Positions 1 through 10,731 are shown, numbered from the stretch's first letter. The stretch is 64,000 nucleotides of DNA from CAVQCJ01 sp963771835 (GCA_963771835.1 CAVYVA010000002.1:1054001-1118000), one strand, 5' to 3'. Translations and numbers: made by a program. The notes: generated by a model from the sequence alone, not told the origin.

Positions 1-1053
1 GTGCCCACCGGCTACACGGACTGCCAGGGCCACGACGTCTCCGACCCGCACGACAAGGTCTACAACGACGAGGGCGGCGCGGGGACGTACGACATGCGCA
101 CGGCGACGTGGGCATCGGTGAACACGTACTTCATGAAGCTGGAGCGGATGACCGGGCTGTGCAAGCCGGCGCAGATCGCCCAGTCCATGGGGCTGCACAA
201 GCCGGACGGCACCCCGCTCAACCAGGTGCCGACGCTCACCCTCGGCGTCAACCCCATCTCGCCGCTGCACATGGCCGAGGCGTACGCATCGTTCGCCGCG
301 CACGGCATGCACTGCTCGCCCCGGTCGATCCTGACGATCACGCTCGGGACCAAGCCGATCACCGTGCCCAAGCCGAGCTGCAAGCAGGTCCTTGACCCGA
401 AGATCGCCGACGGCGTCACGGCCCTGCTGGCCGGCGTCATCGACGGCCCCTACTCCGGGCGCACCGGCGCGAAGGAGTCGATCGGGCGGCCGGCGGCCGG
501 CAAGACCGGCACCACCGACGGCCACGTCAACGTCTGGTTCTGCGGCTTCACCCCGCAGCTCGCCGGGGCTGCCTGGGTCGGCGACCCGACCGGTTCGGGA
601 GCGGCCAAGTGGTCGATGAAGAGCGTCACCATCGGGGGGCACCACTACAGCCCCGCGTTCGGCAACAACCTGCCGGGACCGATGTGGAAGGCCGTCATGG
701 ACTTCATGTCCCAGGGCCTGCCCGCGGAGAAGTTCAACCCGGTCGACCAGTCCGTGATCCGCGGGTTCACCACCAAGGTCCCGGACGTCACCGGGATGCC
801 GGCGGCCAAGGCTCTCAAGCTGCTCTCCGACGCCGGGTTCACCCCGCAGCTGGCGACCAAGGCGGTGCCGTCGCTGCTCCCGGCGGGCATCGTCGTCCGG
901 ACCAGCCCGAAGGGCGGTTCGTCCATCGGCAGCGGGTCGACGATCATCGTGTACGTCAGCAGCGGCAAGCCACCGCCGACACCGACCCCACCGCCGACCA
1001 CCAGCCCGTCGCCGACGACGACGCCGACCCCACCCGGCGGCATCACCCCCTGA
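1..1053 (+). CDS. Penicillin-binding protein, C-terminal part (transpeptidase plus PASTA)
   Basis: This is the 3' part of a class A type penicillin-binding protein that cross-links peptidoglycan outside the membrane; the 5' part lies before the window. The first visible transpeptidase motif is SVN at residues 39-41 of the fragment, and the KTG box reads KTGTT at 168-172. The catalytic SxxK serine is upstream and not seen. One PASTA domain follows (about 258-323, from VPDVTGMPAAKAL), then a Pro/Thr-rich tail. It is followed by yqeY and a metallophosphoesterase, a neighbourhood common in actinobacteria for ponA-like genes. The GTG at position 1 is only where the window opens, not a start. The family call is secure; class A rather than class B is inferred from the single PASTA and Pro/Thr tail. 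Confidence 0.9.
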   Translation: MPTGYTDCQGHDVSDPHDKVYNDEGGAGTYDMRTATWASVNTYFMKLERMTGLCKPAQIAQSMGLHKPDGTPLNQVPTLTLGVNPISPLHMAEAYASFAAHGMHCSPRSILTITLGTKPITVPKPSCKQVLDPKIADGVTALLAGVIDGPYSGRTGAKESIGRPAAGKTGTTDGHVNVWFCGFTPQLAGAAWVGDPTGSGAAKWSMKSVTIGGHHYSPAFGNNLPGPMWKAVMDFMSQGLPAEKFNPVDQSVIRGFTTKVPDVTGMPAAKALKLLSDAGFTPQLATKAVPSLLPAGIVVRTSPKGGSSIGSGSTIIVYVSSGKPPPTPTPPPTTSPSPTTTPTPPGGITP

Positions 1054-1079
1054 TCGGGCACCTCGACCGGGCCCGTCAC

Positions 1080-1130
1080 GAACCTACGGGCAGGTAAGGC
1101 CGGATTCCGGCCTTACCTGCCCGTAGGTTC
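1080..1130. repeat. Long perfect palindrome, convergent-gene terminator, dispersed repeat copy 1
   Basis: Two perfect 25-base arms (1080-1104 and 1106-1130) surround one base, between the convergent PBP and yqeY genes. The core CCTACGGGCAGGTAAGG recurs in a second hairpin at 10732-10778, also between convergent genes. There is no strong T tract. Position suggests a two-way terminator; the shared sequence suggests a dispersed palindromic repeat family. Confidence 0.8.
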
Positions 1131-1134
1131 CGCT

Positions 1135-1614
1135 CTAGAGGCCGAGCTGGCGGCGTACCTCGGCGGCGACGCGGCCGCCCTCGGCCGAGGCGCCCACCTG
1201 GGGCCGCACGATCTGCATCACCGCACCCATCGCCCGCGGACCCTCGGCCCCGTCCGCCCTGGCCTGCTCGACGGCGGCTGCCACGATGCCGGCCAGCTCG
1301 TCGTCGGCCATGGCGGTCGGCAGGTACCCCTCCAGGACCACCAGCTCGGCGCGCTCCCGGTCCGCGAGCTCGCTGCGGCCGGCCCCGTCGTACACCTCCG
1401 CCGACTCGCGCCGCTTCTTGGCCTCCCGGACCAGGACCGCCGTGACCTCGTCGTCGCTGAGCTCCCGGGCCGTGTCCCCGGCGACCTCCTCGTTGGTCAC
1501 GGCGGTCAGCGCCATCCGCAGCGTCGCCGTGCGCACCTCGTCCCGGGCCCGCATCGAGTCGGTCAGGTCGGCGTGCAGGCGGGTCTTGAGCGCCTCATCC
1601 GTACGGTCGGTCAT
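1135..1614 (-). CDS. GatB/YqeY domain protein
   Basis: A 159-residue protein made almost only of the GatB/YqeY helical domain, the same domain that forms the tRNA-binding tail of the amidotransferase GatB. Recognisable stretches are TLRMALTAVTNEEVAG, VREAKKRRESAEVYD and LEGYLPTAM, with GAVMQIVRPQVGA near the C-terminus. The function of stand-alone YqeY is not established; tRNA binding is inferred from GatB. The ATG at 1614 is chosen because the reading frame upstream runs into the divergent metallophosphoesterase and because MTDRTDEALKTRLHADL fits the usual N-terminus. It is convergent with the PBP gene and divergent from the next gene. Confidence 0.88.
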   Translation of the reverse strand: MTDRTDEALKTRLHADLTDSMRARDEVRTATLRMALTAVTNEEVAGDTARELSDDEVTAVLVREAKKRRESAEVYDGAGRSELADRERAELVVLEGYLPTAMADDELAGIVAAAVEQARADGAEGPRAMGAVMQIVRPQVGASAEGGRVAAEVRRQLGL

Positions 1615-1663
1615 GCGCGCCAAGCATGTCAGCCGCCGGAGGGCGCCATGCGACCATGGCTGG

Positions 1664-2555
1664 GTGCACCCCGTGACCGCCGGCCTGCTCGGCAGCGCCG
1701 CCGTGGCGGCTGCCGGGCTCACCTACTCGGCCGGGTACGAGGTCCGCTCGTTCCGGCTGCGGCACGTCACCGTCCCGGTGCTGAGCCCCGGCCAGCCCCC
1801 GATGCGCGTCCTGCAGGTCACCGACCTGCACATGACCCCCGGCCAGCGCAGCAAGCAGGACTGGGTCCGCGGCCTCGCCGACCTCGAGCCCGACCTCGTC
1901 ATCGACACCGGCGACAACCTCGCGCACGTCGGAGGCGGTGCCCGCCGTCCTGCGCGCCCTCGAGCCGCTGCTCGAGCGGCCCGGCGCCTTCGTCTTCGGC
2001 TCCAACGACTTCTACGGCCCGGTCCCGAAGAACCCGGGCAGGTACCTGTACGCCGACGACGGCCGCCGCCACACCGGCAAGCCGCTGCCGTGGCACGACC
2101 TGCGGGACGCCATGCGGGACGCCGGCTGGGCCGACCTGACCAACGCGCGCGGCACCGTCAAGGTGGGCAACCGCGAGGTCGAGCTGGTCGGGGTCGACGA
2201 CCCGCACGTCCGGCAGGACCGCTACGACGACGTCGCCGGACCGGCCACTGCCGGCGCCGACCTCACCCTCGGCGTCGTCCACGCCCCCTACCACCGGGTG
2301 GTGGACCGGATGGCGGCCGACGGGTTCCCGCTCGTGCTGGCCGGCCACACCCACGGCGGGCAGCTGCGGGTGCCGTTCTACGGCGCGCTGGTCACCAACT
2401 GCGACCTCGAGCCCCGGCGCGCCCGCGGACTGTCCCGGCATACGGACAGCACCCTGCTGCACGTCTCGGCCGGCCTGGGGACGTCGCCGTACGCTCCGGT
2501 CCGCTTCGCCTGCCCGCCCGAGGCGACCCTGCTGACCCTGGTCGCCGCTGACTGA
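1664..2555 (+). CDS. Calcineurin-like metallophosphoesterase, apparent frameshift
   Basis: A membrane-anchored metallophosphoesterase of the YkuE-like group (296 residues once one base is removed). The metal-binding signatures are in order: VTDLHM (D-x-H), DTGDN (GD), GSNDFY in place of the usual GNHD, a histidine in VVHAPYH, and GHTHGGQ. A short hydrophobic N-terminal segment (TAGLLGSAAVAAAGL) is probably a membrane anchor. The frame changes near 1931: the 5' part ends in DNLAHV, and the 3' part resumes at EAVPAVLRALE one base later, which fits one extra G. GTG at 1664 is the likely start, with GTG 1673 possible. Substrate is unknown; lipid or nucleotide phosphodiesters are possible. Confidence 0.85.
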
Positions 2556-2620
2556 GCCAGGCGCACGAAGGGACGACGGTTGGGCAGGTCGTTCCCGCTC
2601 GGCTATTCTTCCGGGGCACT

Positions 2621-2695
<75 letters not shown>

Positions 2696-2918
2696 CTCAT
2701 TCCAGCCCGGTGTCTCCTGCAGGTTCGGGGGCCACCGGCAAGGCCAACGGCTCGCCTGACCGCATCCACCTGCACACGAATCACACCGAGTTCGCATCTG
2801 ACTTGGTTCATTCGATGAGATCCATTGACCCATCGCTGGTATATCCGATGCACTGGTCTCATGATCAAACACGGCATCCGTGCAGCCCTTGTTGAGCCTG
2901 GCCCCGACTTCGGTGCCG
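2696..2918. other. AT-rich stretch without a recognisable gene
   Basis: About 220 bp directly after the tRNA-Pro 3' end has clearly lower GC than its surroundings, for example around 2775-2880. I see no conserved reading frame, no copy of the tRNA 3' end and no integrase. It may be the edge of an old insertion at the tRNA. Confidence 0.5.
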
Positions 2919-3713
2919 ATGGTCAAGACCGTGTACGGCGATCCCGGCCTCACGATCAGGATCCAGATCACAGCTGGACTTAGCGTCACGGCGACGGCGA
3001 GCGGCTCGAGGAGCGGGGAGTTGTCGGTCATCGTGGCGCACGCGGACGCGACTCTCGGCCTTTCGCTCGCGGTGTCGCTGACGGCCTCGGTGACGTACGG
3101 CGCGAGCTGGACGGTCCCGACGTCAGCGCACGAGGGCTGGCTTGGTGCAGGCGCCAAGGCCGAACGCATGGCCTGGTCGCACGGACACTACGCGGGATGC
3201 ACCTGGGTGATCGATCGATCGGGCACGTTGCAGGCGCCCTACCAGCTCCCGTACTTCTGGAAGGGGATCAAGCTGATGCGCCGAGCAGCCGTCCTGGTGC
3301 GCTGTGACGCTGCGTGCGCGTACCGCCACTCGACCCGCACGCACACCCCACGACCACCGACGACACCGACGACACCGCCAGTGGCGGCTGGCCGGAAGCC
3401 TCGACTGGTCTGGACGATGCAGGGCTCCGGGTCCGCGATCCTGCGGCCGACGGGTATCGGCAGAACGAAGACGGTGACCCTGCGCATGACCTGCGTAGGT
3501 GCCGGACGGCCGGCGTTCCGCAGCCGCGGCGGCGGGTTGCTCATGCGGACCGACGGTTGCCAGTACGGCGTGATCTACAGCGCCACCTTCGCGGTGACGC
3601 GACGCCACGACCCGACCGAGATCATCCTGACCGCCACCGGCCCGGTGACCTGGCTGGTCCAGCTGTGGCTGGGCGACTATGTGGTGCAGCCGGCGCCGGC
3701 ACCCACCATCTGA
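2919..3713 (+). CDS. Hypothetical protein of unknown function
   Basis: I do not recognise a family. The reading frame is open from GTG 2880; the ATG at 2919 (MVKTVYGDPGLTIRIQ) is a plausible start. The N-terminal part alternates small, beta-prone residues (TAGLSVTATASGS, LGLSLAVSLTASVTYG). The middle holds a Thr/Pro linker (RPPTTPTTPP). The C-terminal part has two cysteines (TCVGAG, TDGCQYG), as in secreted beta-rich domains. No clear signal peptide is seen with either start. Codon use is less G/C-biased than in the neighbours, and the gene sits next to a tRNA in an AT-rich stretch, so recent acquisition is likely. This part of the window has frequent frameshifts, so the frame may also be damaged. 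Confidence 0.5.
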   Translation: MVKTVYGDPGLTIRIQITAGLSVTATASGSRSGELSVIVAHADATLGLSLAVSLTASVTYGASWTVPTSAHEGWLGAGAKAERMAWSHGHYAGCTWVIDRSGTLQAPYQLPYFWKGIKLMRRAAVLVRCDAACAYRHSTRTHTPRPPTTPTTPPVAAGRKPRLVWTMQGSGSAILRPTGIGRTKTVTLRMTCVGAGRPAFRSRGGGLLMRTDGCQYGVIYSATFAVTRRHDPTEIILTATGPVTWLVQLWLGDYVVQPAPAPTI

Positions 3714-3728
3714 CTCCGGGACCTTCCG

Positions 3729-4795
3729 TCAGCCGGTGCGGACGACGACGACGGCGTCGCGGTCGTTCGTCGCCAGCAACGTGTCCGATGCCACCGACGT
3801 CATCCAGTCGAACGTGTCGTACGCCGAGTCGTCGAGCATCCGCTGCAGCACGGCGGCTTCCAGCACCCGCCCCGGCGCGTAGCGCGACCAGCGCGTCGCC
3901 AGGTGTCCTTCGAGCACGCGGTAGGTCGGCTGGTCCAGGATCGCGAGCACGTACGCAGCCAGGTGTCCGTCGATCTGCGCCATCGCCAGCTCGAGACAGC
4001 CCGCGTCGGCCAGCGCGCGCATGCGCGCGTGCCACAGCAGGCGGGCACCGCCGTCGTCCAGGTCCGAGTCGCGGCCGCGAGCGTGGTCGCGGTCGCGGTG
4101 CACCTCCTCGAGCACCGGGCAGGACGCGGGTGATCCGGGTGCGGTCCCGGGTGAACGCGATGGACAGGCTGTGCCCGTCCTTGGCCAGCCGGTTGGCCGA
4201 CTTGCGCAGCGTGCGCTGCAGTCCGTCGGTCAGGTAGTCGGCGGCGACCCGGGACGAACCACGACGGACGACCGGGATCGGGTCGACCGTGGCGGCCACC
4301 GAGCCGGGCAGAGCCCGGGTCAGCGCCTCGACGGCCGCGGCACCGGCGTCGACCGGACCGAGCGACAGCCGGAAGTTGCGGGTCCGCGTGACCAGGCGTC
4401 TCGGCGAGCGCGCGACCGAGGTGGTCGGCGGCCGGCCTGCTGTCGGCCAGCAGGGCGCCACGGTGCCCGGACCCGCTGCCTGCCAGCCGGACGAGGTCCG
4501 GCCCGGGTCCGGTGCTGTCCACGAGGAGCGCGCCGGCGACGAGCCAGCCGTCCGCGTCGCGGACCAGGACGCCCCACGGCTCGCGCTCGGGCTCCATGCT
4601 CAACGTGGCGAAGACCCAGGCGGGCCGCGCCGTCATCGGGGCCCGGCACGCCGCGGCGAGCTCGTCGAGCTCGCCGGACAGGGCCTGCAGGCGGTCGAAC
4701 CCCCGGACCACCTCGCTCGTCGCCGGAACCGTCTCGACGCGACGCGCGCCGGCGACAGCCCCCGACCCGTCGAACCGGGGACCCAGAAGGGTCAC
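3729..4795 (-). CDS. GNAT-type acetyltransferase (CelD/BcsL-like), two apparent frameshifts
   Basis: When two single bases are removed, three frames join into one 354-residue protein: MTLLGPRFDG...RALAE, then RLVTRTRNFRLSLG...TRVLP, then VLEEVHRDRDHARG...VVVVRTG. The joins are near 4397 (extra A) and 4117 (extra G). The C-terminal half fits an Acetyltransf_6/CelD-type GNAT fold: LLWHARMRALADAG, QIDGHLAAYVLAIL, HLATRWSRYAPGRVLE. Proteins of this type occur in exopolysaccharide and cellulose loci. The GTG start at 4795 overlaps the stop of the GGDEF-EAL gene as GTGA, so the two are probably translated together. That suggests a link between c-di-GMP signalling and a surface polymer, which is inference. 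Confidence 0.75.
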
Positions 4796-7283
4796 CGCAG
4801 GCCCTCGGGGCCGATGGACGCGGTCTGCGCTGCGCTGTCGCTGCTGTCGCGGCGCTGTCGGCGCTGTCGGTGCTGCCGGCGCTCTCGGCGCCGTCCTCGG
4901 GACGCCCCACCGGCGCCTGACCGCGCGCGTCCAGCCAGTCCTCGAGGGCCGGCGCCGACACCGGCCGCGAGAAGAAGAAGCCCTGCGACTCGTCGCAGCC
5001 CGACTCGGCGAGGTGGCCGGCCGTGGCCTCGTCCTCGACGCCCTCGGCGACGAGCGTCATGCCGAGCGAGTGCGCGAGCCCGATCGTCGACGTGACGATC
5101 GCTGCCGCCTTCGGGTCGTCCGCCATCGGCGACACGAACGAGCGGTCGAGCTTGAGCTCGTCGATCGGCAGCTCGCGCAGGTAGGCCAGCGACGAGTACC
5201 CGGTGCCGAAGTCGTCGACGGCGACGCGGATGCCCAGACCGCGCAGCTGGGTCAGGATCTCGCGGGCCCGCTCGCGGTCGCCCATGAGGAAGTCCTCGGT
5301 GATCTCCAGCTCGAGCGCGGACGCAGGCAGGCCGCGGTTGAGCAGCAGCAGCCGGACCCGGTCCGGCAGCTCGAGGTCGACGAGGGAGGACGCCGACAGG
5401 TTCACGGCCACGCTGAGCATGCGCCCCTGCGTGCGCCAGTCGCGGACCTGGTCCAGCGACTGCTCGAGCACCACCGTGGTCAGGTCGCGCATGAGCCCGG
5501 TGTCCTCGGCGAGCTGCAGGAACGAGATCGGGTACAGCAGCCCGCGGGTCGGGTGCTGCCAGCGCACGAGCGCCTCGACGCCGTTGACGACGCACGTGCG
5601 CGAGTCGACCTTGGGCTGGTAGTGCACGATCAGCTGCCCGCCGTAGATCGCGTCGCGCAGCTCCTCCAACGTGCGCAGCCGCTCCTGGCCGCTCTCGTCG
5701 GCGGCCGGGCTGTACACCGCGTACCCGGCGCGGGTGTCCTTGGCCTGGTACATGGCGACGTCGGCCTGGCGCAGCAGGGTCGAGACCTCGCGGCCGTGGT
5801 CGGGCATGAGCGAGATGCCGATGCTCGCCTCGATCCGGACCGTGACGCCGTCGACGTTGAACGGCGGGGCGAGCGTGTCCTTGACCCGGGACGCGACCGA
5901 CTCGGCACCCGAGCTGTCCACGTCCTGCAGGAAGATGGCGAACTCGTCGCCGCCGAGCCGGGCCAGCAGGTCGCCCGGCCGCTGCAGGGTTCCCTGCAGG
6001 CGCTCGGCGACGTCGCACAGGAGGTCGTCGCCGGCGTGGTGGCCGAGCGAGTCGTTGACCTCCTTGAAGCGGTCCAGGTCGAGCAGCAGCAGCGCGGACG
6101 GCACCTGGTCGGGCAGCGCGGCCATGCGCACCTGCACCTGCTCGTAGAACGCCCGGCGGTTGCCCAGCCCGGTCAGCTCGTCGGTGAGGGCGAGCTGGTG
6201 GCTGTGCGCGAGGGTGGTGACCTCGCGGAAGCTGACGATCATGCGGCCGAGCGAGGCGATGACGGTGGCGGCGGCCAGCGAGATCGCGATCGGGTGCACG
6301 TCGTTGGAGTTGGAGTAGACGAGCAGGCTGACCGCGCACAACGTCGCCAGCACCGGGATGCCCAGCAGCACCCACGCCGGCAGCGCGGTGCCCACCGCCT
6401 GCTTGGACCAGCCGGGGGCGAAGCCCATGAGCAGGGTCGCGAGCACCCAGATCGCGTCGTTGAGCCCGCCGGGCTGGTAGGTCCCGTTGGCCGCTGCGGA
6501 CACGTACCAGACGTCGGCGACCGCGAACACAGCGAGGCCACCGACCAGGAACCAGAGCCCCAGCGGCGGCCGCCAGTGGAAGAGCGCCAGGAGCGCGGTG
6601 ACGATCAACATCAGCAGGACGTCGGCGAGCGGGTACGCCAGCGTCGTCAGCACCGCGGCCGAGCTGCCGCCGGTGACGGCCAGGACCGGACCCACGAACG
6701 CCGCGGTGACGGCCGCGACCGCGAGGCCGCCGACGATGCCGTCCAGCCACAGGCTCAGCGGGACGCGCTCGGCGGCCATCTCGCGGACGATGAGCAGCAG
6801 CGCGGCGAACGCGATCGGGTAGAAGGACAGCCAGAGCGCGTCGGCGAAGGTCGGGAAGGGCTGCGGGTCCAGCGGCCGGATGAAGATCGTCCAGTAGATG
6901 TTGCCGAGCCCGTACAGCGTCAGCCCGACGCCGAGGACGTACCACGCGGCCCGGTAGCTGCGGGCGTCCCTGGCCCGGAGCAGGCACAGGACCGCGCTGA
7001 GCGCGTAGGCGAGGTTGTTGAGGAAGCCGTCCAGCAGCAGGTTGTACCCGGGGTGCGGTCGCACGCCGGGGATCGTGGAGACCACGAAGACCCCGTAGAC
7101 GACGGCCAGGACGACGTAGAACGCGACATGCCAGGGCCGCCACCTGCGCCGCCCGGAGCCCGGGGCGCGCGAGGAGGCGGGCACCACGACCGCAGCGCTC
7201 ACCTGGACCAGCCCCTCCCAAGGCGTCTCGTCCCCTGGGACCTGTGTCGGCCTGTGGACAGAGGTGCTTGAGAGTTTGGGCAT
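4792..7283 (-). CDS. Membrane GGDEF-EAL c-di-GMP protein, apparent frameshift near the 3' end
   Basis: A membrane-bound protein that can make and/or break cyclic di-GMP. About ten hydrophobic segments (residues 50-350) form a sensor, followed by GGDEF (444-448) with an RxxD inhibitory site (RPGD, 435-438), and an EAL domain (EAL at 570-572, EITED, DDFGTGYSS, ELKLDRSF). Both catalytic signatures are intact. Near 4850, in a GACAGC-rich repeat, the frame must shift to reach the natural stop at 4792 (DSSDSAAQTASIGPEGLR); that fits one missing base and gives about 830 residues. The stop overlaps the GTG start of the acetyltransferase gene. A related protein lies at 61159-63441. ATG 7283 is used as start; downstream GTG codons are possible. 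Confidence 0.88.
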
Positions 7284-7339
7284 CACACCGAATGGGCGCC
7301 GCGGCGGCAGATCTTGAACGATGATTCAGCCCATGACCG

Positions 7340-9819
7340 ATGCCGCCCCCACCGTCCGACCTGCCCGAGCGCGCCCGCGTCGTCGTGATGGGAGGCGGGG
7401 TGATCGGGGCCAGCGTCGCCTACCACCTCACCCGGCTGGGCTGGGAGGACGTGCTGCTGCTCGAGCGGGACCGGCTCACCTCGGGCACGACCTGGCACGC
7501 GGCCGGCCTGATCACCTCCGCGGGGATGGCCGACGAGACGTCCCTGTGGATGAGCCGCTACTCCCGGGACCTGTACGAGCGGCTGGAGGCCGAGACCGGC
7601 CTGGCCACCGGGTTCCGGCCGATCGGCCACATCTCGCTGGCGACCACGCCGGCCAGGCTGGAGGCGCTGCGGCGCGAGGCCGCGTTCGCCCGCGGCTTCG
7701 GGGTGGACGACCACGAGATCTCCCCGGCCGAGGTGGCGGCGCTGTGGCCGTTCGCCCGCACCGACGACGTGCTGGCCGGCTTCCTCGTCGCGGACGAGGG
7801 GCGGGCCAACCCCGTCGACGTGTGCATGTCGCTGGCCCGGGGCGCGCGCAACCGCGGCGCCCGGGTCGTCGAGGGCGTGGCCGTGACCGGCGTGCGCACC
7901 GCGGCCGGCCGGGTCACCGGGGTGGTCACCGACCGCGGCACGGTCGAGACCGAGCACGTCGTGAACTGCGCGGGCATGTGGGCCCGTCAGCTCGGCGCCC
8001 TGTCCGGCGTGGACATCCCGTTGCAGGCGGCCGAGCACTACTACCTGCTGACCGAGCCGTTCGAAGGGCGTGCACCGCGACCTGCCGGTCATCGAGGACC
8101 CGGACCGCTACGGCTACTACCGCGAGGAGGGCGACGGACTGCTGGTCGGGCTGTTCGAGCCGGTGGCGGCGCCCTGGCGGCTGGACGGCATCCCCGGCGA
8201 CTCCTCGTTCGCCGAGCTGCCGCCGGACTGGGACCGGCTCGGGCCGTACCTGGAACGGGCGATGGACCGCATCCCGGTGCTGGCCGACGTGGGGATCCGC
8301 ACGTTCTTCTGCGGACCGGAGAGCTTCACCCCGGACATCCACCCCATGCTCGGCCCGGCGCCGGACCTGGACGGGTACTGGGTGGCGGCGGGACTGAACT
8401 CGCTGGGCATCCTGCTCGGCGGCGGCGTGGGCTCGGTGGTGGCGCAGTGGATGGTCGACGGGATCGCCCCGGTGGACACCGCCGCGTACGCCGTCGAGCG
8501 GGCGCTGCCGCACGAGGTGAGCCGGCGGTTCCGGGCCGAGCGGACGGTCGAGCAGCTCGGCGTCCTGTTCGGCGACGCCGCCTGGCCGACCTGGCAGCCG
8601 TCCTCGGCGCGCGGCGTCCGGCGCTCGCCGCTGCACGACCGGCACGTCGCCGCCGGCGCGCACTTCGGCGTCTCGATGGGCTGGGAGTACCCGGAGTGGT
8701 TCGCGGGCAGCCCGCAGGAGGAGCAGCGGCACCGGCCCACCGCCGACTTCGGGCCGCAACCGTCCTTCGATCTGGTCGCCGCCGAGCACCGAGCCGTCCG
8801 TGAGGCGGTGGGCGTGCATGGACATGACGCTGATGGCCAAGTTCTCCGTGGTCGGCCCGGATGCCGCAGCAGTGCTCGGCCGGCTGTCCGTGGGCGACGT
8901 GGACCGGGCCGTCGGCCGGGTCACGTACACCCAGTGGCTGGACTCCGGCGCCGGCATCCAGGCCGACCTCACCGTGACCCGGCTGGCCGCTGACCGCTAC
9001 CTCGTGGTCGCGTCCGACGTGACGCACCGCCGGGTCGCGGCGATGATCCGGCGCGAGACGCGCCCGGACGAGCAGGTCTACGTCACCGACGTCACGTCCG
9101 GGACGGTGCTGCTGTCGGTGCAGGGCCCGCGCTCGCGCGAGCTGCTGCAGCGACTGACGCCGGCCGACCTGTCGCCCGAGGCGTTCGGCTACCTGACGGC
9201 CCGCGAGATCGAGCTGGACTACGCCCGGGTCCTGGCGCTGCGGGTCACGTACGTCGGCGAGCTGGGCTACGAGCTGCACGTGCCGACCGAGTACGCGCCG
9301 ACGCTGTACGACTCGCTGCTCGCCGCCGGCGCCGACCTCGGCGTCCGGCCGGTCGGGCTGGCAGCGATGGGCGGCCTGCGGCTGGAGAAGGGGTACCGCG
9401 ACTTCGGCGTCGACATCGACAGCACCGACAACCCGCTGGAGGTCGGGCTCGGGTTCACGGTCGCGTGGGACAAGCCCGGCGGGTTCGTCGGCCGGGACGC
9501 CCTGCTGGCCCTGCGCGACGACCCCGAGGGCGGGCGGCGCGCGATGGTCTCGCTGCTCGCGCAGGACCCCGCGGCCCGGCTGTTCGGCAACGAGCCGGTG
9601 CTGGTCGACGGCGCGTGGGTCGGCTACGTGCGAGCTGCCGGGTACGGGCACACGCTCGGCGGCGCGGTCGGCCTCGCGGTCGTCGAGAACGCCTCCGGTG
9701 TCACGGACGAGTGGCTGGCCCGCACCCGGTTCGAGATCGACTGCGCGCAGACCCTGGTCCCGGCGACCGCGTCGCTGCACCCCCTCTACGACGCCAAGCG
9801 CTCCCGCATCCTGTCCTGA
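7340..9819 (+). CDS. FAD-dependent dimethylglycine/sarcosine oxidase-like protein, two apparent frameshifts
   Basis: A two-part flavoprotein of the dimethylglycine oxidase/sarcosine dehydrogenase family, 825 residues after removal of two bases, which matches the family length. The N-terminal DAO domain has VVVMGGGVIGASVAYHL (FAD binding) and TTWHAAGL, where the histidine is the usual covalent FAD site. The C-terminal half is a GCV_T-like folate domain (TYTQWLDSGAGIQADLT, GELGYELHVPTEY, GGLRLEKGYRDFG). Such enzymes demethylate N-methylated glycines and pass the one-carbon unit to tetrahydrofolate. The shifts are near 8067 (extra G, PFEG then VHRDLPVIED) and near 8817 (extra base before MDMTLMAKF). 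Substrate is inferred from family only. Confidence 0.87.
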
Positions 9820-9910
9820 CCTGACCCGACCCGACCCGGGCGGCGGACCGGCCGCGCGCCAGACCCGCTGCACGCCGGAACCGCCGTGCGCCCGGCTGCG
9901 TCGACGGTCC

Positions 9911-10717
9911 ATGACCACCAACGCCAGGACCATCACGGTCACCCCCGGCCGGATCGCGACCGTCGTCGCGGTCGCGCTGGGTGTGCTCGTCGCGTACCTG
10001 CTCGGCTCGGCCCGTACGGCCGGAGCCACCTCGACGGTCGATGCGTCGGCCGTCCGAACGTCCGGGATCACCACGCTGGCCGCCGCGACCGGCTCCGGCC
10101 CCACCGGCATCACCGTCGTCGGCAACGGGACGGTGTCCGGCACGCCCGACACTCTCGTGGTGTCGTTGTCCGTCAACGCGAACGCCGCCAACGTCAGCTC
10201 GGCGCTCGGCACCGCCAACGGCACCATGGCCGCGGTGCAGAAGGCCCTGCGCTCGCGCGGGGTCGAGAGCAAGGACCTGCAGACCTCGAACCTGTCGGTG
10301 CAGGCGACGTACAACAACAAGGGGACGATCGACGGCTACTCCGTCAGCGAAGGCCTGACCGCGACGCTGCGGGACATCGGCAAGGCCGGCGACGACATCT
10401 CCGCGGCCGTCGCCGCCGGGCGGAACCTGGTCCGGGTGGACGGGGTGAGCCTCGACCTCAAGGACGACGGACCGCTGCTGACCAAGGCCCGCGACGACGC
10501 GTACGCCGACGCGAAGGCCAAGGCCGAGCAGTACGCCCACGACGCGGGCCGCGGCCTGGGCGCCGTGGTCTCCATCAGCGAGCAGGTCCAGCAGGCCCAG
10601 CCGCAGCCGATGTACGCGTTCGGGGCCGCGCTCCCGGCGGCGGTCCGGTCCGTCCCGATCGCGGCCGGCAGCCAGCAGGTCGCCGTCCAGGTCACCGTGA
10701 CCTTCGGCCTGGCCTGA
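9911..10717 (+). CDS. SIMPL domain (DUF541) protein, membrane anchored
   Basis: A 268-residue protein with one N-terminal hydrophobic segment (TVVAVALGVLVAYLLGSA), acting as a signal anchor, and an extracytoplasmic SIMPL/DUF541 domain. Typical stretches are ITVVGNGTVSGTPDTLVVSL, KDLQTSNLSVQATYNN, and a helix rich in ADAKAKAEQYAHDAG. The biochemical role of the domain is unclear; related proteins are tied to envelope stress or signalling. ATG 9911 begins just before the hydrophobic segment; upstream reading frame overlaps the preceding gene and has no support. It is convergent with the sigma factor gene across a repeat hairpin. Confidence 0.85.
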   Translation: MTTNARTITVTPGRIATVVAVALGVLVAYLLGSARTAGATSTVDASAVRTSGITTLAAATGSGPTGITVVGNGTVSGTPDTLVVSLSVNANAANVSSALGTANGTMAAVQKALRSRGVESKDLQTSNLSVQATYNNKGTIDGYSVSEGLTATLRDIGKAGDDISAAVAAGRNLVRVDGVSLDLKDDGPLLTKARDDAYADAKAKAEQYAHDAGRGLGAVVSISEQVQQAQPQPMYAFGAALPAAVRSVPIAAGSQQVAVQVTVTFGLA

Positions 10718-10731
10718 CCCGCCACCTCGAG

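Noticed and set aside
4512..7271. Long plus-strand frame opposite the GGDEF-EAL gene
   Set aside because: It is an antisense shadow caused by high GC; the product is Arg/Gln/His-rich with no domain, while the minus strand encodes intact GGDEF and EAL motifs.
7340..9819. Flavoprotein as a true pseudogene
   Set aside because: Both shifts are single-base, the remainder is fully conserved to the C-terminus, and similar shifts occur in essential genes nearby, so sequence error is more likely than decay.
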